Assembly: GCF_022811925.1 (NCBI RefSeq)
Contig: NZ_CP065511.1
Span: 5,085,001-5,149,000 of the forward strand
Origin: Cytobacillus oceanisediminis
GTDB taxonomy: Bacteria > Bacillota > Bacilli > Bacillales > Cytobacillaceae
Direction of reading: 5' to 3'
DNA length: 64,000 nucleotides
Shown: positions 42,156 through 51,370 of the stretch, piece by piece
Layout: the number at the start of each line of letters is the position of its first letter
How positions within the stretch are numbered: position 1 is the stretch's first letter
The notes under the pieces: generated by a model
What the model was told of the DNA's origin: nothing
Databases searched by the model: none
Seen by the model: only the letters and a program-made list of their open reading frames with translations
Made by a program: the position numbers and the translations under genes

Positions 42156-43268
42156 TTATTTTCCGTAGAATTCGGCTATTTTCGCCACAACATATTCTTG
42201 CTGCTCTAATTTTAGTTCAGGGAACATTGGCAATGATAATGCTTCTTTAGCCGCCTTCTCCGTAACAGGGAAGTCCCCTTCTTTATATCCAAGCTCCTTG
42301 AATACAGGCTGAACATGAAGAGGAAGCGGGTAGTAAATCATTGTAGCTACTCCCTGTTCTTTCAGATATTCCTGAAGCTCATCACGCTTTTCCACTCTAA
42401 TTGTATACTGATGGAAAACGTGATAGTTCCCTTCTTTCTCCACTGGTGTAGCAACTGTGTCGCCTAGAGCCTCTTTAAGAAGCTTAGTGTAATTTTCCGC
42501 CTTTTCGCGTCTAAGCTCACTCCAATGATCCAAATGCGGGAATTTAACATTTAAAACGGCAGCTTGAAGTTCATCCAAACGGCTGTTATAGCCTAGAACA
42601 TGATGATAATATTTAGGCTTGCTTCCATGCACACGGATAACACGGCTTTGTTCAGCAACCTCATCATCATTTGTTACAACCATTCCACCGTCTCCATAGG
42701 CACCCAGATTTTTAGTTGGGAAGAAGCTATAAGTAGCAGCAGTTCCAAGTTCACCAACTGTCTTTCCATTATGCTTCGCGCCTATCGCTTGAGCAGCATC
42801 TTCAACAACGGCAAGATTATGTTTCTTCGCGATTTCAGCAATTTTCTCCATATCAGCCATTTGCCCGTATAAATGCACAGGAATAATTGCTTTTGTTTTT
42901 TCTGTGATAGCTTCTTCAATCTTGTTCGGATCAATGTTAAATGTAACAGGGTCAATATCTACGTAAACCGGTGTCGCACCTGCTCTTGCAATAGCTCCAC
43001 CCGTTGCAAAGAATGTGAAAGGAGTCGTGATAACTTCATCGCCTTCACTCACACCTAAAGCCTGTAAAGCAATATGTATGGCATCGCTTCCGTTGCCGCA
43101 GCCAATTCCATGGGCAACATTACTGTATTTAGCAACATCTTGTTCAAGCTTTTTTACATTATCTCCTAATATAAAACGTGAAGAGCTCATTACGCCATCA
43201 AGCACTTCCAAAACTTCACTTCTTAAGGATTGGTATTGTTCACTAAGGTCAAGCATAGGAACTTTCAT
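42156..43268 (-). CDS. wbpE: PLP-dependent sugar 3-aminotransferase, WbpE-like
   Basis: 370 aa, DegT/DnrJ/EryC1/StrS family. MLDLSEQYQSLRSEVLEVLD, GCGNGSDAIHIALQALGVSE, VVEDAAQAIGAKHNGKTVGE and the PLP lysine in YSFFPTKNLGAYGDGGMVVT, then HHVLGYNSRLDELQAAVL. It aminates the 3-keto uronic acid made by WbpB, using glutamate. ATG behind CGGAGG. First gene of the wbp set after a 216-nt spacer downstream of the tagO-like gene. Confidence 0.9.
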   Translation of the reverse strand: MKVPMLDLSEQYQSLRSEVLEVLDGVMSSSRFILGDNVKKLEQDVAKYSNVAHGIGCGNGSDAIHIALQALGVSEGDEVITTPFTFFATGGAIARAGATPVYVDIDPVTFNIDPNKIEEAITEKTKAIIPVHLYGQMADMEKIAEIAKKHNLAVVEDAAQAIGAKHNGKTVGELGTAATYSFFPTKNLGAYGDGGMVVTNDDEVAEQSRVIRVHGSKPKYYHHVLGYNSRLDELQAAVLNVKFPHLDHWSELRREKAENYTKLLKEALGDTVATPVEKEGNYHVFHQYTIRVEKRDELQEYLKEQGVATMIYYPLPLHVQPVFKELGYKEGDFPVTEKAAKEALSLPMFPELKLEQQEYVVAKIAEFYGK

Positions 43269-43484
43269 TTTTTTTACCTCCGAAAATGTAAAATATCAAC
43301 ATGTTTAAAAACATGTTTAGTTTATCACAAATCATAGTATTTATATGATTTTTTTGTGTCTAAAAACGTATAACAAGCAAATAGTCTGGAATAAATAGGA
43401 TTTAAATCTATTTTTATCAATTATGTGAAAAAAATGCATAAACGAACTATTTCATGCCAATACTTTTATATAACAACATTTCTT

Positions 43485-43523
43485 AAAAAAACCGTTTGTC
43501 ACTTTGCAGCTAACAAACGGTTT
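43485..43523 (-). terminator. Terminator of the tagO-like gene
   Basis: An 11-bp perfect stem AAACCGTTTGT / ACAAACGGTTT, then TTTTAAG on the minus strand. Confidence 0.9.
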
Positions 43524-43538
43524 ATGAATTATTTGATT

Positions 43539-44621
43539 TTACTTATTTCCTGTTCTCCCTAATGAGCGGGTTCCTGTAATCTTTTTATACAAATTGATGA
43601 TAGGCCTGTACCGATCAGAAACTAATCCGATAAGCTCAGCAATTATTTCCGTCACCACAAGCAGGCCAAAAATAATAAAGATTGTGCCCCATAAAGTCGA
43701 TTCAGACACTAATACAGCACTGATGCTAAATAAAATACCAAAGGCATAAATGGCCAAAACGGTATTTCGATGTGACAATCCCAACGCTAACAGCCTGTGA
43801 TGCAAATGCGATTTATCTGGAGCAGATATCGGCCTGTTATTCACGAGTCTGCGCAAGATGGCAAAGGTTGTATCAAAAACCGGCACACCTAAAATAATTA
43901 TCGGAACCAAGAAGCTAAATAAGGTCACACTTTTATACAGCCCTAATAGGGATAGAATCGAAATGGAATACCCCAGGAATAGTGCACCTGTATCCCCCAT
44001 GAATATTTTGGCAGGATAAAAGTTGTAATATAAAAACCCTAATATGCTTCCTAGCAGTATGGCGGAGAAGGTAAAGATGAGCATGGCTCCAGAAAGGCCC
44101 GCCATAATGGCGATGGTTGCTATTCCGATAGCAGAGATTCCTGCCGATAATCCATCTAAACCATCTATCAGATTGATCGCATTTGTGATGGCTACGATCC
44201 AAAAAATAGTAACAGGATAGCTCCACCATCCCAATTCAAAATCACCAATATAGGGAATGGTTAAGAGATCTACTGTCAGACCGCTTGCCACTATTAATGA
44301 AGCAACAAGGATTTGCCCAGCAAATTTGATTTTCGCTGATAATTCGTATTTATCGTCAAGTATGCCGATAATTACGATTAAAATAGCACCGACACTTATC
44401 GCAGTAACTTTTTGATTATAAACACCGCCTGCAAAGTAGCCGGCAATAACCCCAATAAAAATAGCTAGACCACCTAAACGAGGCATGAGCTTTTGGTGAA
44501 CTTTTCTATGGTTTGGCTTATCTACAGCACCAATTTTTAGTGCGAATCTTTGTACAAAAGGCGTGGCAATCAGAACAGTAACTAAGGATACTAAAAAAGC
44601 TATACCAGCTTGAATATACAT
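43539..44621 (-). CDS. tagO: Undecaprenyl-phosphate GlcNAc-1-phosphate transferase, TagO/WecA-like
   Basis: 360 aa, about ten membrane helices. It starts lipid-linked polymer synthesis. MraY-superfamily motifs: DKPNHRKVHQKLMPRLGGLA, GILDDKYELSAKIKF (metal-binding DD), NAINLIDGLDGLSAG, FMGDTGALFLGY and the substrate loop DKSHLHHRLLALGLSHR. It probably initiates teichoic acid and/or the polysaccharide encoded here. Its own terminator separates it from the wbp genes. Confidence 0.93.
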   Translation of the reverse strand: MYIQAGIAFLVSLVTVLIATPFVQRFALKIGAVDKPNHRKVHQKLMPRLGGLAIFIGVIAGYFAGGVYNQKVTAISVGAILIVIIGILDDKYELSAKIKFAGQILVASLIVASGLTVDLLTIPYIGDFELGWWSYPVTIFWIVAITNAINLIDGLDGLSAGISAIGIATIAIMAGLSGAMLIFTFSAILLGSILGFLYYNFYPAKIFMGDTGALFLGYSISILSLLGLYKSVTLFSFLVPIIILGVPVFDTTFAILRRLVNNRPISAPDKSHLHHRLLALGLSHRNTVLAIYAFGILFSISAVLVSESTLWGTIFIIFGLLVVTEIIAELIGLVSDRYRPIINLYKKITGTRSLGRTGNK

Positions 44622-45114
44622 GTGTCATCACCTTTATTGGAGGTTTGTTTTAGTTTTACTCACTATCCCTAATCGTATCACATTTCTTTAAAACCGCAAT
44701 CTTTTTTTATTGCCATGAATAAAAGATACTTTCCAGTAAAATATAGATTTAAGAGTACACTTCCCCACTTGAAACTTCTTAAAACTCCTCACACTATGTC
44801 TGACGAACATTATCGAAAAAAGTTTCATCTAAGATTTTTTTTCGGTGAGTTAGTAACTCTTGTCCAATTTTAGTGAATTAATTGGCATAAGTCTATTTCA
44901 GAAAGATTAAAAATGATAAAACATCCTTTTATATTACAATTCAGTTACTTATATCTGAAAACTCCTTTTATATCTCATATCCAATGATATCCATTCTTTT
45001 CTCCAATATTAAAATGTTAAATTTCTGTATAAATTCCTTTAAATTACTATATTTATTTGTTAATATTTGTTATACAAATTCTTCTAGCAAACTAGTAATT
45101 TAAGGATGTGAAAT
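44622..45114. other. Divergent AT-rich intergenic region
   Basis: 493 nt between the tagO-like and LtaS-like genes. It must hold both promoters, but AT-richness makes -35/-10 calls unreliable. No ORF with a ribosome site, no repeat and no terminator seen. Confidence 0.6.
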
Positions 45115-46986
45115 ATGAAGCAGCATATAAAAAGACCTTATTGGTATTTACCTATATTATTGATAGGACTGGTCACAGCATTCTGGTTTTTTAAAACCCT
45201 TTATTTTATAGAGGAGCTTGATCTAAGTCCTCATAAAAAATTGATTCTTCTTTCTTCAGCAGGGTTTGGGCTGGTCATTGCCTCCATGTTTTTCGCCAGG
45301 AGGTCTTTAATAGGAAGCTTGGCGGCTTTTTTGGTCTACTCCCTCATGTCTTTTCTTTTATACGCGGATGTTGTCTACGAAAGGTACTATGATGCAATTC
45401 TCCACATAGAATTAGCAGGACAGGCAAACCAGCTGGGAGAAATTGCAGATTCAGTTGTCTCATTAATGTACAAGTCTGATCTGCTTTATTGGGCCGACCT
45501 TCCTTTGCTGGCAATCTCCTTTTATTTCATGCACAAAAAGAACGATTCTGCCGGTAACCGCCTTAAGCAAGCTGCTTCAGCCGGGGGAATTGGAATGGCC
45601 GCCATATTGATTGCTTCGTTTCTCCCTTTACAGCCTGAACATACAGATCAGTACAAAGTATCCTTAACAGGCATAATCCCTGCACATATTTATGACATTG
45701 CCCAAAGTTACCGCGAAAAGGCTTTGGCAGAGGAATATGCCAAGCAGCAAAAAAAACAGCTGGCAAAACTAAAGCAAAAATTTGAAGATAAATTTGAGAC
45801 ACCAGCAGAGTCTGCAATCTTTGGAAAATATAAAGGGAAAAACCTGATTATGGTTCAGGCAGAATCTCTTAACACCTTTCCCATCGGTATGAACATTAAT
45901 GGGCAAGACATTACACCCAATATCGATCAATTAATAGCTTCAAGCAGCTATTACCCAAATACTTATCTGCAGATCGGGCGTGGAAACACCTCAGATGCAG
46001 AGTTTGTTGCCAATAATTCAATGTATCCGATTGCCGCTAAAGGGATCTATCAAACATATCCTGATAACCACTTTCTGTCTCTGCCTGTGGCCCTAAATAA
46101 AATGGGGTACACAACGAGTGCCACTCATGGAAACAGCCCGGATTTTTGGAACCGGCAGGAAGCATACCGCCAGCAAGGTTATGATCATTTTTACCATATT
46201 AATCATCCCAAAATTGACCGAAGTGAAATTATTGGAATGGGAATCTCGGATGAAAGCATTTTTAATCAAATGGCAAGCCTATATAAAGAAATGGAAAAAC
46301 CATTTTATAACTTTATTATTACGCTATCTGTCCATAGACCATTTGAATTGCCAATAGAACATCAATACCTGGATCTGCCGGCTGAGTTCAAAGATACACC
46401 CACAGGAAATTACCTTCAAAGCGTCCATTATTTTGATCAGGCCTTAGGAAACTTTATTAAGGAACTTAAGAAGGACAATTTATGGGATGATACCATATTC
46501 GTTATGTATGGTGATCACTATGGATTGGTTCCAAAGAATGAAGCTGAAATAAAGAAGCTTCTCGATATCAAGTTCGATGAAAAAGAACGCTTCAGGGTAC
46601 CGCTGATCATCCATCATCCAGGCCAGGTAAAAGGGCAAGTGAGTACCATTACGACAAGCCAGATGGATATCTACCCGACCATTTCTACTCTTTTAGGTAT
46701 TCAAGGGCCTCTCATTCAATTTGGTGAATCTCTTGACTTAAAAAAAGAAGGGTTTGCGGGATTTGCCTATGAAACAACCAGGTACACCTATTTTACCGAT
46801 GATTATGATTATATGGCCTCACATGATGGGAAATTTGAATCGGGAACCTGTGTAGACAATCGAACAGGCAAAAAAGCAGATATTGAGGCTTGCAGAGGTG
46901 TTTATAATAAGTTAAGGAATGACGTTCAAGATTCGAAGTTTTTATTGGAAAACAATATGGTTAGAAAAGTATTTGAAATGGAATAA
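45115..46986 (+). CDS. LtaS-like sulfatase-fold glycerolphosphate transferase
   Basis: 623 aa. Five N-terminal membrane helices (about 10-205) and an extracellular sulfatase domain (about 240-610). The catalytic threonine region RGNTSDAEFVANNSMYP, the metal-binding Glu in NLIMVQAESLNTFP, and VMYGDHYGLVP plus SVHRPFELP match lipoteichoic acid synthases of the LtaS/YfnI/YqgS group. These polymerise glycerolphosphate from phosphatidylglycerol on the outer membrane face. Which paralogue cannot be told. ATG behind AAGGATGTG. Confidence 0.9.
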   Translation: MKQHIKRPYWYLPILLIGLVTAFWFFKTLYFIEELDLSPHKKLILLSSAGFGLVIASMFFARRSLIGSLAAFLVYSLMSFLLYADVVYERYYDAILHIELAGQANQLGEIADSVVSLMYKSDLLYWADLPLLAISFYFMHKKNDSAGNRLKQAASAGGIGMAAILIASFLPLQPEHTDQYKVSLTGIIPAHIYDIAQSYREKALAEEYAKQQKKQLAKLKQKFEDKFETPAESAIFGKYKGKNLIMVQAESLNTFPIGMNINGQDITPNIDQLIASSSYYPNTYLQIGRGNTSDAEFVANNSMYPIAAKGIYQTYPDNHFLSLPVALNKMGYTTSATHGNSPDFWNRQEAYRQQGYDHFYHINHPKIDRSEIIGMGISDESIFNQMASLYKEMEKPFYNFIITLSVHRPFELPIEHQYLDLPAEFKDTPTGNYLQSVHYFDQALGNFIKELKKDNLWDDTIFVMYGDHYGLVPKNEAEIKKLLDIKFDEKERFRVPLIIHHPGQVKGQVSTITTSQMDIYPTISTLLGIQGPLIQFGESLDLKKEGFAGFAYETTRYTYFTDDYDYMASHDGKFESGTCVDNRTGKKADIEACRGVYNKLRNDVQDSKFLLENNMVRKVFEME

Positions 46987-47010
46987 GGCGGGCCTCTATG
47001 CCCGCCTTTT
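46987..47010 (+). terminator. Terminator of the LtaS-like gene
   Basis: Stem GGCGGGC / GCCCGCC (7 bp, GC only), 6-nt loop, TTTT. Confidence 0.85.
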
Positions 47011-47042
47011 ACTATAATGCTTACTCTTTAGGATTGTGCACT

Positions 47043-48440
47043 TTACTCCTTGCTCAGCTGATCCTTATCTATAGGAATCTTTAATTCCCAGCCTTTGACC
47101 CATTCAGGTATATAATTCGTTGTACGGAAATATAAATCATCATTATATTGAGTTTTGAATTTTATTAATTGATTTTTACGCTTTTTATTGTCTAGATCCC
47201 CTTCGCTATCGATTCTGCTTGCCGGGGTCATTGCCTTGCCCTTTTGTAAGGAAAGATCGTATTTTCTCTCTTCAGCAAAGTCACCCTCTACATGGAAATA
47301 CACCCAGACTTCATTTGGCTTTTTTTCGACTTTCTTCACAACAATACCTCCGCCTTCCCCTTGGGGCAAATAAAGAGGCAGTTTCTCAGAAATGGTTGTT
47401 GTATATTCCTTTATTTGATCCGGCTCGAAAAATCTATAATACGATTTGAGGGTAATCGATTCCGGTATGTCTTCAACTGGAGTGTAGATCCTCTTCCCTT
47501 TCCCTGTTCCAAATCCGGATTTATATCTAAACGTATCACTTGTGCCCCCTATTTGCTTTAATTCATTTCCGTCTTCATCCAGCAGCTTGTAATCGATTAC
47601 TTTCCCGTTATTGATTAGCTCTGTTTTTTGTTTGCGTTCTATCTCCACGAGAACACCACTTGGAGCAAATGCGATTTTATTTACTTTTATTTCACCTAAT
47701 TCGGTAGTCTTTGAGGCATTTGGATTTAGCGTATATATTTTACCAATCCTCTTGATAGGGAAGGAAAACTCCCATTCGCCCTTGATGAATTGCGACTCCA
47801 TATTATCAGGACTGGAGGCGATCAATTCTTGAATATTAAAATCTAGGGTGAATTGGTTTGGCAGATTCTTTTCGATCTCTAAATTTTGTACTTTAATAAT
47901 CTTATTCCCCTGCTTTTTCTCCCCCCCGCCTGATAATCCATATTCACTTACTTTCTCACCATCAACACTTATATTAAATAGAAAAATATCAAGAAGGTTT
48001 TCTTTCAATTTATCATCCTCAGGCTCAAGTGAATATGATATAGAAATTCGTGCTCCATCATATAGCACTTCATGAATGGTAATTCTGACCCCTTCACTTA
48101 CAACTGATTGATTAATAACCTGCACTTTGTTTTCTTTAACCGCTTCCTTTTGCCCTTCATCCCCATATTTGGATAGGAAGGTTTCAAGAAACGGCAATGC
48201 TGTAACCACCTCCTGCTTCAATGGAGTTTGCAGCAGGACAGCTAATGTTATAATGGCAAGTGCAACAGGTGCAAGGACATATGCAGCAGCCGTTTGAACT
48301 ATATTTCCTTTCCTTTTAGGCGGTTCCTTATTTTCTTGTATTTTTCTAAAAACAGCTTTACGGTCATCTGCTGTAAATTTCAATTTCTCTTTTTCTTCTT
48401 CAGTCAGCATTTTATGTAAATGGTTAAAAGGACTATTCAT
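47043..48440 (-). CDS. DUF4179 membrane protein, probable anti-sigma partner
   Basis: 465 aa. Cytoplasmic N-terminus (about 1-48), one membrane segment (about 49-70; AAAYVLAPVALAIITLAVLL), and a large extracellular beta-rich part containing the DUF4179 region (about 70-190) and a DUF5643-like region. The start overlaps the ECF sigma gene by 8 nt. This layout, sigma factor followed by a one-TM protein, is that of membrane anti-sigma factors. No zinc-binding HxxxCxxC motif is visible in the N-terminus. Confidence 0.8.
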   Translation of the reverse strand: MNSPFNHLHKMLTEEEKEKLKFTADDRKAVFRKIQENKEPPKRKGNIVQTAAAYVLAPVALAIITLAVLLQTPLKQEVVTALPFLETFLSKYGDEGQKEAVKENKVQVINQSVVSEGVRITIHEVLYDGARISISYSLEPEDDKLKENLLDIFLFNISVDGEKVSEYGLSGGGEKKQGNKIIKVQNLEIEKNLPNQFTLDFNIQELIASSPDNMESQFIKGEWEFSFPIKRIGKIYTLNPNASKTTELGEIKVNKIAFAPSGVLVEIERKQKTELINNGKVIDYKLLDEDGNELKQIGGTSDTFRYKSGFGTGKGKRIYTPVEDIPESITLKSYYRFFEPDQIKEYTTTISEKLPLYLPQGEGGGIVVKKVEKKPNEVWVYFHVEGDFAEERKYDLSLQKGKAMTPASRIDSEGDLDNKKRKNQLIKFKTQYNDDLYFRTTNYIPEWVKGWELKIPIDKDQLSKE

Positions 48441-48984
48441 TTGAAAATACCTCCTTTTCCAATAAAGGTGCCAGCTGCTTCTTGGCCCGGCGAAGCCTTG
48501 TATTTACTGTTGCTTCTGGAAGATTTAGTATAGTAGAGATTTCCTTTATGGTTAAATCCTGATAATATCTCATCAAAATGACTTCCCTGTACTTTAGCCT
48601 TAATGTGAAAACTGCTTTTTTAATTACCTTGGAAGCTTCCTGCTCCAAATAGTTTTCATCAATAGGAGATTCCTTTTTGTTTGTTTCAGGGCTGGTACCT
48701 AAGAGGATCACTCGCTTGAACAAAGAGCTTTTTAAATGATCCTTGCATTTATTTATCGTAATCCGATAAAGCCAGGTTTTTATAGAACTATCACCTCTAA
48801 ATGCTGCCAAGTGCTGAAAGGCAGCTACGAACACGTTCTGTACAATGTCTTTTGCCTCCTCAGTATTTTTTACGTAAGAATAGGCAAGAAAGGTTAGTTC
48901 ATTTCCATGCTCAATCATAAGTTCTTCTATTATTTGTTCTATGTTATGGTTGAGATTGACTTTTTCTATTTTTTCGGCATTCAT
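48433..48984 (-). CDS. ECF-type RNA polymerase sigma factor
   Basis: 183 aa from ATG 48984, 6 nt after AAAGGGGG; a longer frame reads through that site. Region 2 is AYSYVKNTEEAKDIVQNVFV with FRGDSSIKTWLYRITINKCK. Region 4 is LRLKYREVILMRYYQDLTIK and LNLPEATVNTRLRRAKKQL. SigM/SigV-like size. Likely held by the DUF4179 protein encoded next and released by envelope stress. Location inside a wall-polymer region suggests envelope targets. Confidence 0.92.
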   Translation of the reverse strand: MNAEKIEKVNLNHNIEQIIEELMIEHGNELTFLAYSYVKNTEEAKDIVQNVFVAAFQHLAAFRGDSSIKTWLYRITINKCKDHLKSSLFKRVILLGTSPETNKKESPIDENYLEQEASKVIKKAVFTLRLKYREVILMRYYQDLTIKEISTILNLPEATVNTRLRRAKKQLAPLLEKEVFSNE

Positions 48985-49007
48985 CTTCATCCCCCTTTCA
49001 ATAGTTA

Positions 49008-49035
49008 GACGAGCATGCAAGGAATATTTGTTCAA
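49008..49035 (-). promoter_or_regulatory. Possible ECF autoregulatory promoter
   Basis: Minus strand TTGAAC, 18 nt, CGTCTAA, 24 nt upstream of the sigma gene. The AAC and CGTC elements match ECF promoters, but the spacer is 1 nt longer than usual. Confidence 0.35.
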
Positions 49036-49222
49036 GTTATAAGAAAAATGATTTAACTATGTAATCACTCAATGTTTAGCCGTTGCCTCTCATAGATTGA
49101 CACTTACTTCATAAAAAGTAAATCTGAACCATTATATCAATATGCCGCAGGTGGAATTATTTAAGGCATCTATGGTAAGATAAAAATGTTTTTATTTTGA
49201 TAATTTTAAGGAGAATTATTAC

Positions 49223-49966
49223 ATGGAGAAGATAAAATATCCGGTTTACGACTATATGAAGTTCATTTGGAAAAAGAAGCTTTTGTTGATCGGTTTTACT
49301 ATTTTGTGCATGGTGATTGGTGCGGGGCTTAGTTATACAAAGCAGACTGTGTATACTTCGACTGCAAATGTTTTCACCGGAAACGCGGAAAATGATTTAC
49401 TATCAAAACCAGAATTGATCACACCTATCTATAAAGAGGAACTTCCGGATGGGATAAGTGATTCCCTAAATATCAAAATTGTTGGACCGTTCCATATTTC
49501 ATTAAGTTTAAGCGGACCGAACAAAGAAGCAGTAGAAAGCAATACAAAAAAAGTAGCTGAGCAATATACACAGGACCTGACAGAGCGATTTAATGAACAG
49601 TATGAGGCTCAGAAAAATTACAAGAATGCTCTTGAAGGATTAATGGAAGAAACAAAAGAGACTATTTCACAATATAATCAGCTGAAGCAGGAAACCTCAG
49701 ACGAAAACAAGCTATTTAACTTTACTGAGGCATTGATCAATAAAAGGTATTGGGAGTATACAACAGACTTTCGTGATGCCGACTTAGATTTATCTATGGC
49801 AGAACCTCCTAGGTTAATACCGGGCATTTCAACAACCCAAACATCAAATAACCTTCTTAGAAATACTATACTTGCTGGTGCCTTTGGCTTCCAACTAATG
49901 CTGGTCCTTCTAGTGCTTTGGAAATATATCATTAACGCTCGCCGCGCATTATCGGAGCGAAAATAG
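49223..49966 (+). CDS. Wzz/YveK-type polysaccharide chain-length regulator
   Basis: 247 aa with two membrane segments (about 20-38 and 215-235) and a helical external loop, the polysaccharide co-polymerase layout: YDYMKFIWKKKLLLIGFTIL at the start and PPRLIPGISTTQTSNNLLRN before TM2. No fused or adjacent BY-kinase is seen. Starts a plus-strand set with flippase, glycosyltransferase and polymerase. Confidence 0.8.
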   Translation: MEKIKYPVYDYMKFIWKKKLLLIGFTILCMVIGAGLSYTKQTVYTSTANVFTGNAENDLLSKPELITPIYKEELPDGISDSLNIKIVGPFHISLSLSGPNKEAVESNTKKVAEQYTQDLTERFNEQYEAQKNYKNALEGLMEETKETISQYNQLKQETSDENKLFNFTEALINKRYWEYTTDFRDADLDLSMAEPPRLIPGISTTQTSNNLLRNTILAGAFGFQLMLVLLVLWKYIINARRALSERK

Positions 49967-49979
49967 TTTTATAATATTG

Positions 49980-50022
49980 AAACCCTTAAAATCCTTGATG
50001 CCATTGGTGTTTTAAGGGTTTT
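49980..50022 (+). terminator. Hairpin terminator/attenuator before the flippase gene
   Basis: A 12-bp stem AAACCCTTAAAA / TTTTAAGGGTTT with an 18-nt loop, followed by TTGCC. The T-run is short, so partial read-through is likely. Confidence 0.6.
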
Positions 50023-50050
50023 GCCGGTTAAAAAAACAGAAGGTGTTTAT

Positions 50051-51370
50051 ATGAGCAATTCATTTGTAAAAAATACGATCATGACGTTAAGCAGGCAAAT
50101 CTCCGGTATTTTACTTGGCCTTTTGGCTTCCATTATTATTGCAAGATCATTAGGCCCTGAAGGAAATGGCTTGTACCAGCTGATTGTCCTGCTTCCTACT
50201 ACCCTTATGACCCTGCTTAATTTGGGTGTAGGTACCTCCAGTGTGTATTACGTTGGACAGAAGAAATATGACATAAAGGATATTATCAAGACGAATACTG
50301 CTTCAGGCGCTGTTTTAAGTCTAGCAGCTGTCATTATTGGCCTTATAGGCGTTATGTTTTTTTCGGACAAGTTCTTTGAAGGAGTGCCGCCAAATTACCT
50401 TTACTTCATTCTGCTGATTATGCCGCTGCTAATGCTTAATGATTTTTATCTGGTTATTTTTCAGGGAGTCCAGGATTTTAAATCCTTTAATTCACTGGCT
50501 CTATTAAGACAGCTGGCCGCATTGATTACTCTGGTTATATTTATTTTTGTGCTCAAGATCGGTCTTGTCGGAACAGTCATTGCTTTTATTGCAGGGGTTG
50601 TAACGCAATTTATAGTAACGCTGATTCTGCTGAATAAAAATCTAAAAACCAATTTGTTCTCAGGGAGCTTTTCTAAGGCTTATTTTAAGGAATCCTTTTC
50701 ATTCGGCTTTAAAGCCCACTTCAGCAATGTATTGTCATTCATCAATTACAGAGCTGATATCTACCTTATTTCAATGTTCCTTAATCCAGCGGCGGTTGGT
50801 TTATACGGAGTGGCTGTCAGTATCGCAGAAAGATTATGGATTGTTTCTCAATCCATTTCTTCGGTTTTATACCCAGCCATCTCTTCTTCAAGTGATGTTG
50901 ATAGTAAAAATAAACTAACAAGCGTAATAAGCAGAAACGTTTTATTCTTTTCTATAATAGCCGGTATCGTTTTTTACTTTGCCAGCGATATCATTTTCAG
51001 ATTGCTATTTGGAGAGGCATATGCAGACAGTTCCGATATTTTAAAAATGCTGCTGCCTGGAATTATCTTATTCTCTGTTGATCGAATACTTTCCAATGAT
51101 CTAGCAGGGAGAGGAAAGCCCGAGCTAAATATGTACACTTCTATTTTCACAGTAGCTTCTAATATTATTTTAAATATCCTGCTCATTCCCAAAGTTGGAA
51201 TAGCTGGGGCTGCTATAAGTACCTCAGTCACTTATAGTTTAAGTACACTGGTAAAAATGATTTTATTCAAAAGGGAAACAGGCGTATCTTATTCAAAGAT
51301 GGTTCTATTGCAAAAAGAGGATCTTATCCTTTTCAAACGACTAATCAATAAGGCGGTAAAAAGATCATGA
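50051..51370 (+). CDS. Wzx-type polysaccharide flippase
   Basis: 439 aa from ATG 50051 (GAAGGTG upstream), about 12-14 membrane helices. MOP-superfamily features: VKNTIMTLSRQISGILLGLL, ARSLGPEGNGLYQLIVLLPT, and GVAVSIAERLWIVSQSISSV. It flips lipid-linked repeat units to the outer face. It overlaps the next gene by 4 nt. Confidence 0.9.
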   Translation: MSNSFVKNTIMTLSRQISGILLGLLASIIIARSLGPEGNGLYQLIVLLPTTLMTLLNLGVGTSSVYYVGQKKYDIKDIIKTNTASGAVLSLAAVIIGLIGVMFFSDKFFEGVPPNYLYFILLIMPLLMLNDFYLVIFQGVQDFKSFNSLALLRQLAALITLVIFIFVLKIGLVGTVIAFIAGVVTQFIVTLILLNKNLKTNLFSGSFSKAYFKESFSFGFKAHFSNVLSFINYRADIYLISMFLNPAAVGLYGVAVSIAERLWIVSQSISSVLYPAISSSSDVDSKNKLTSVISRNVLFFSIIAGIVFYFASDIIFRLLFGEAYADSSDILKMLLPGIILFSVDRILSNDLAGRGKPELNMYTSIFTVASNIILNILLIPKVGIAGAAISTSVTYSLSTLVKMILFKRETGVSYSKMVLLQKEDLILFKRLINKAVKRS

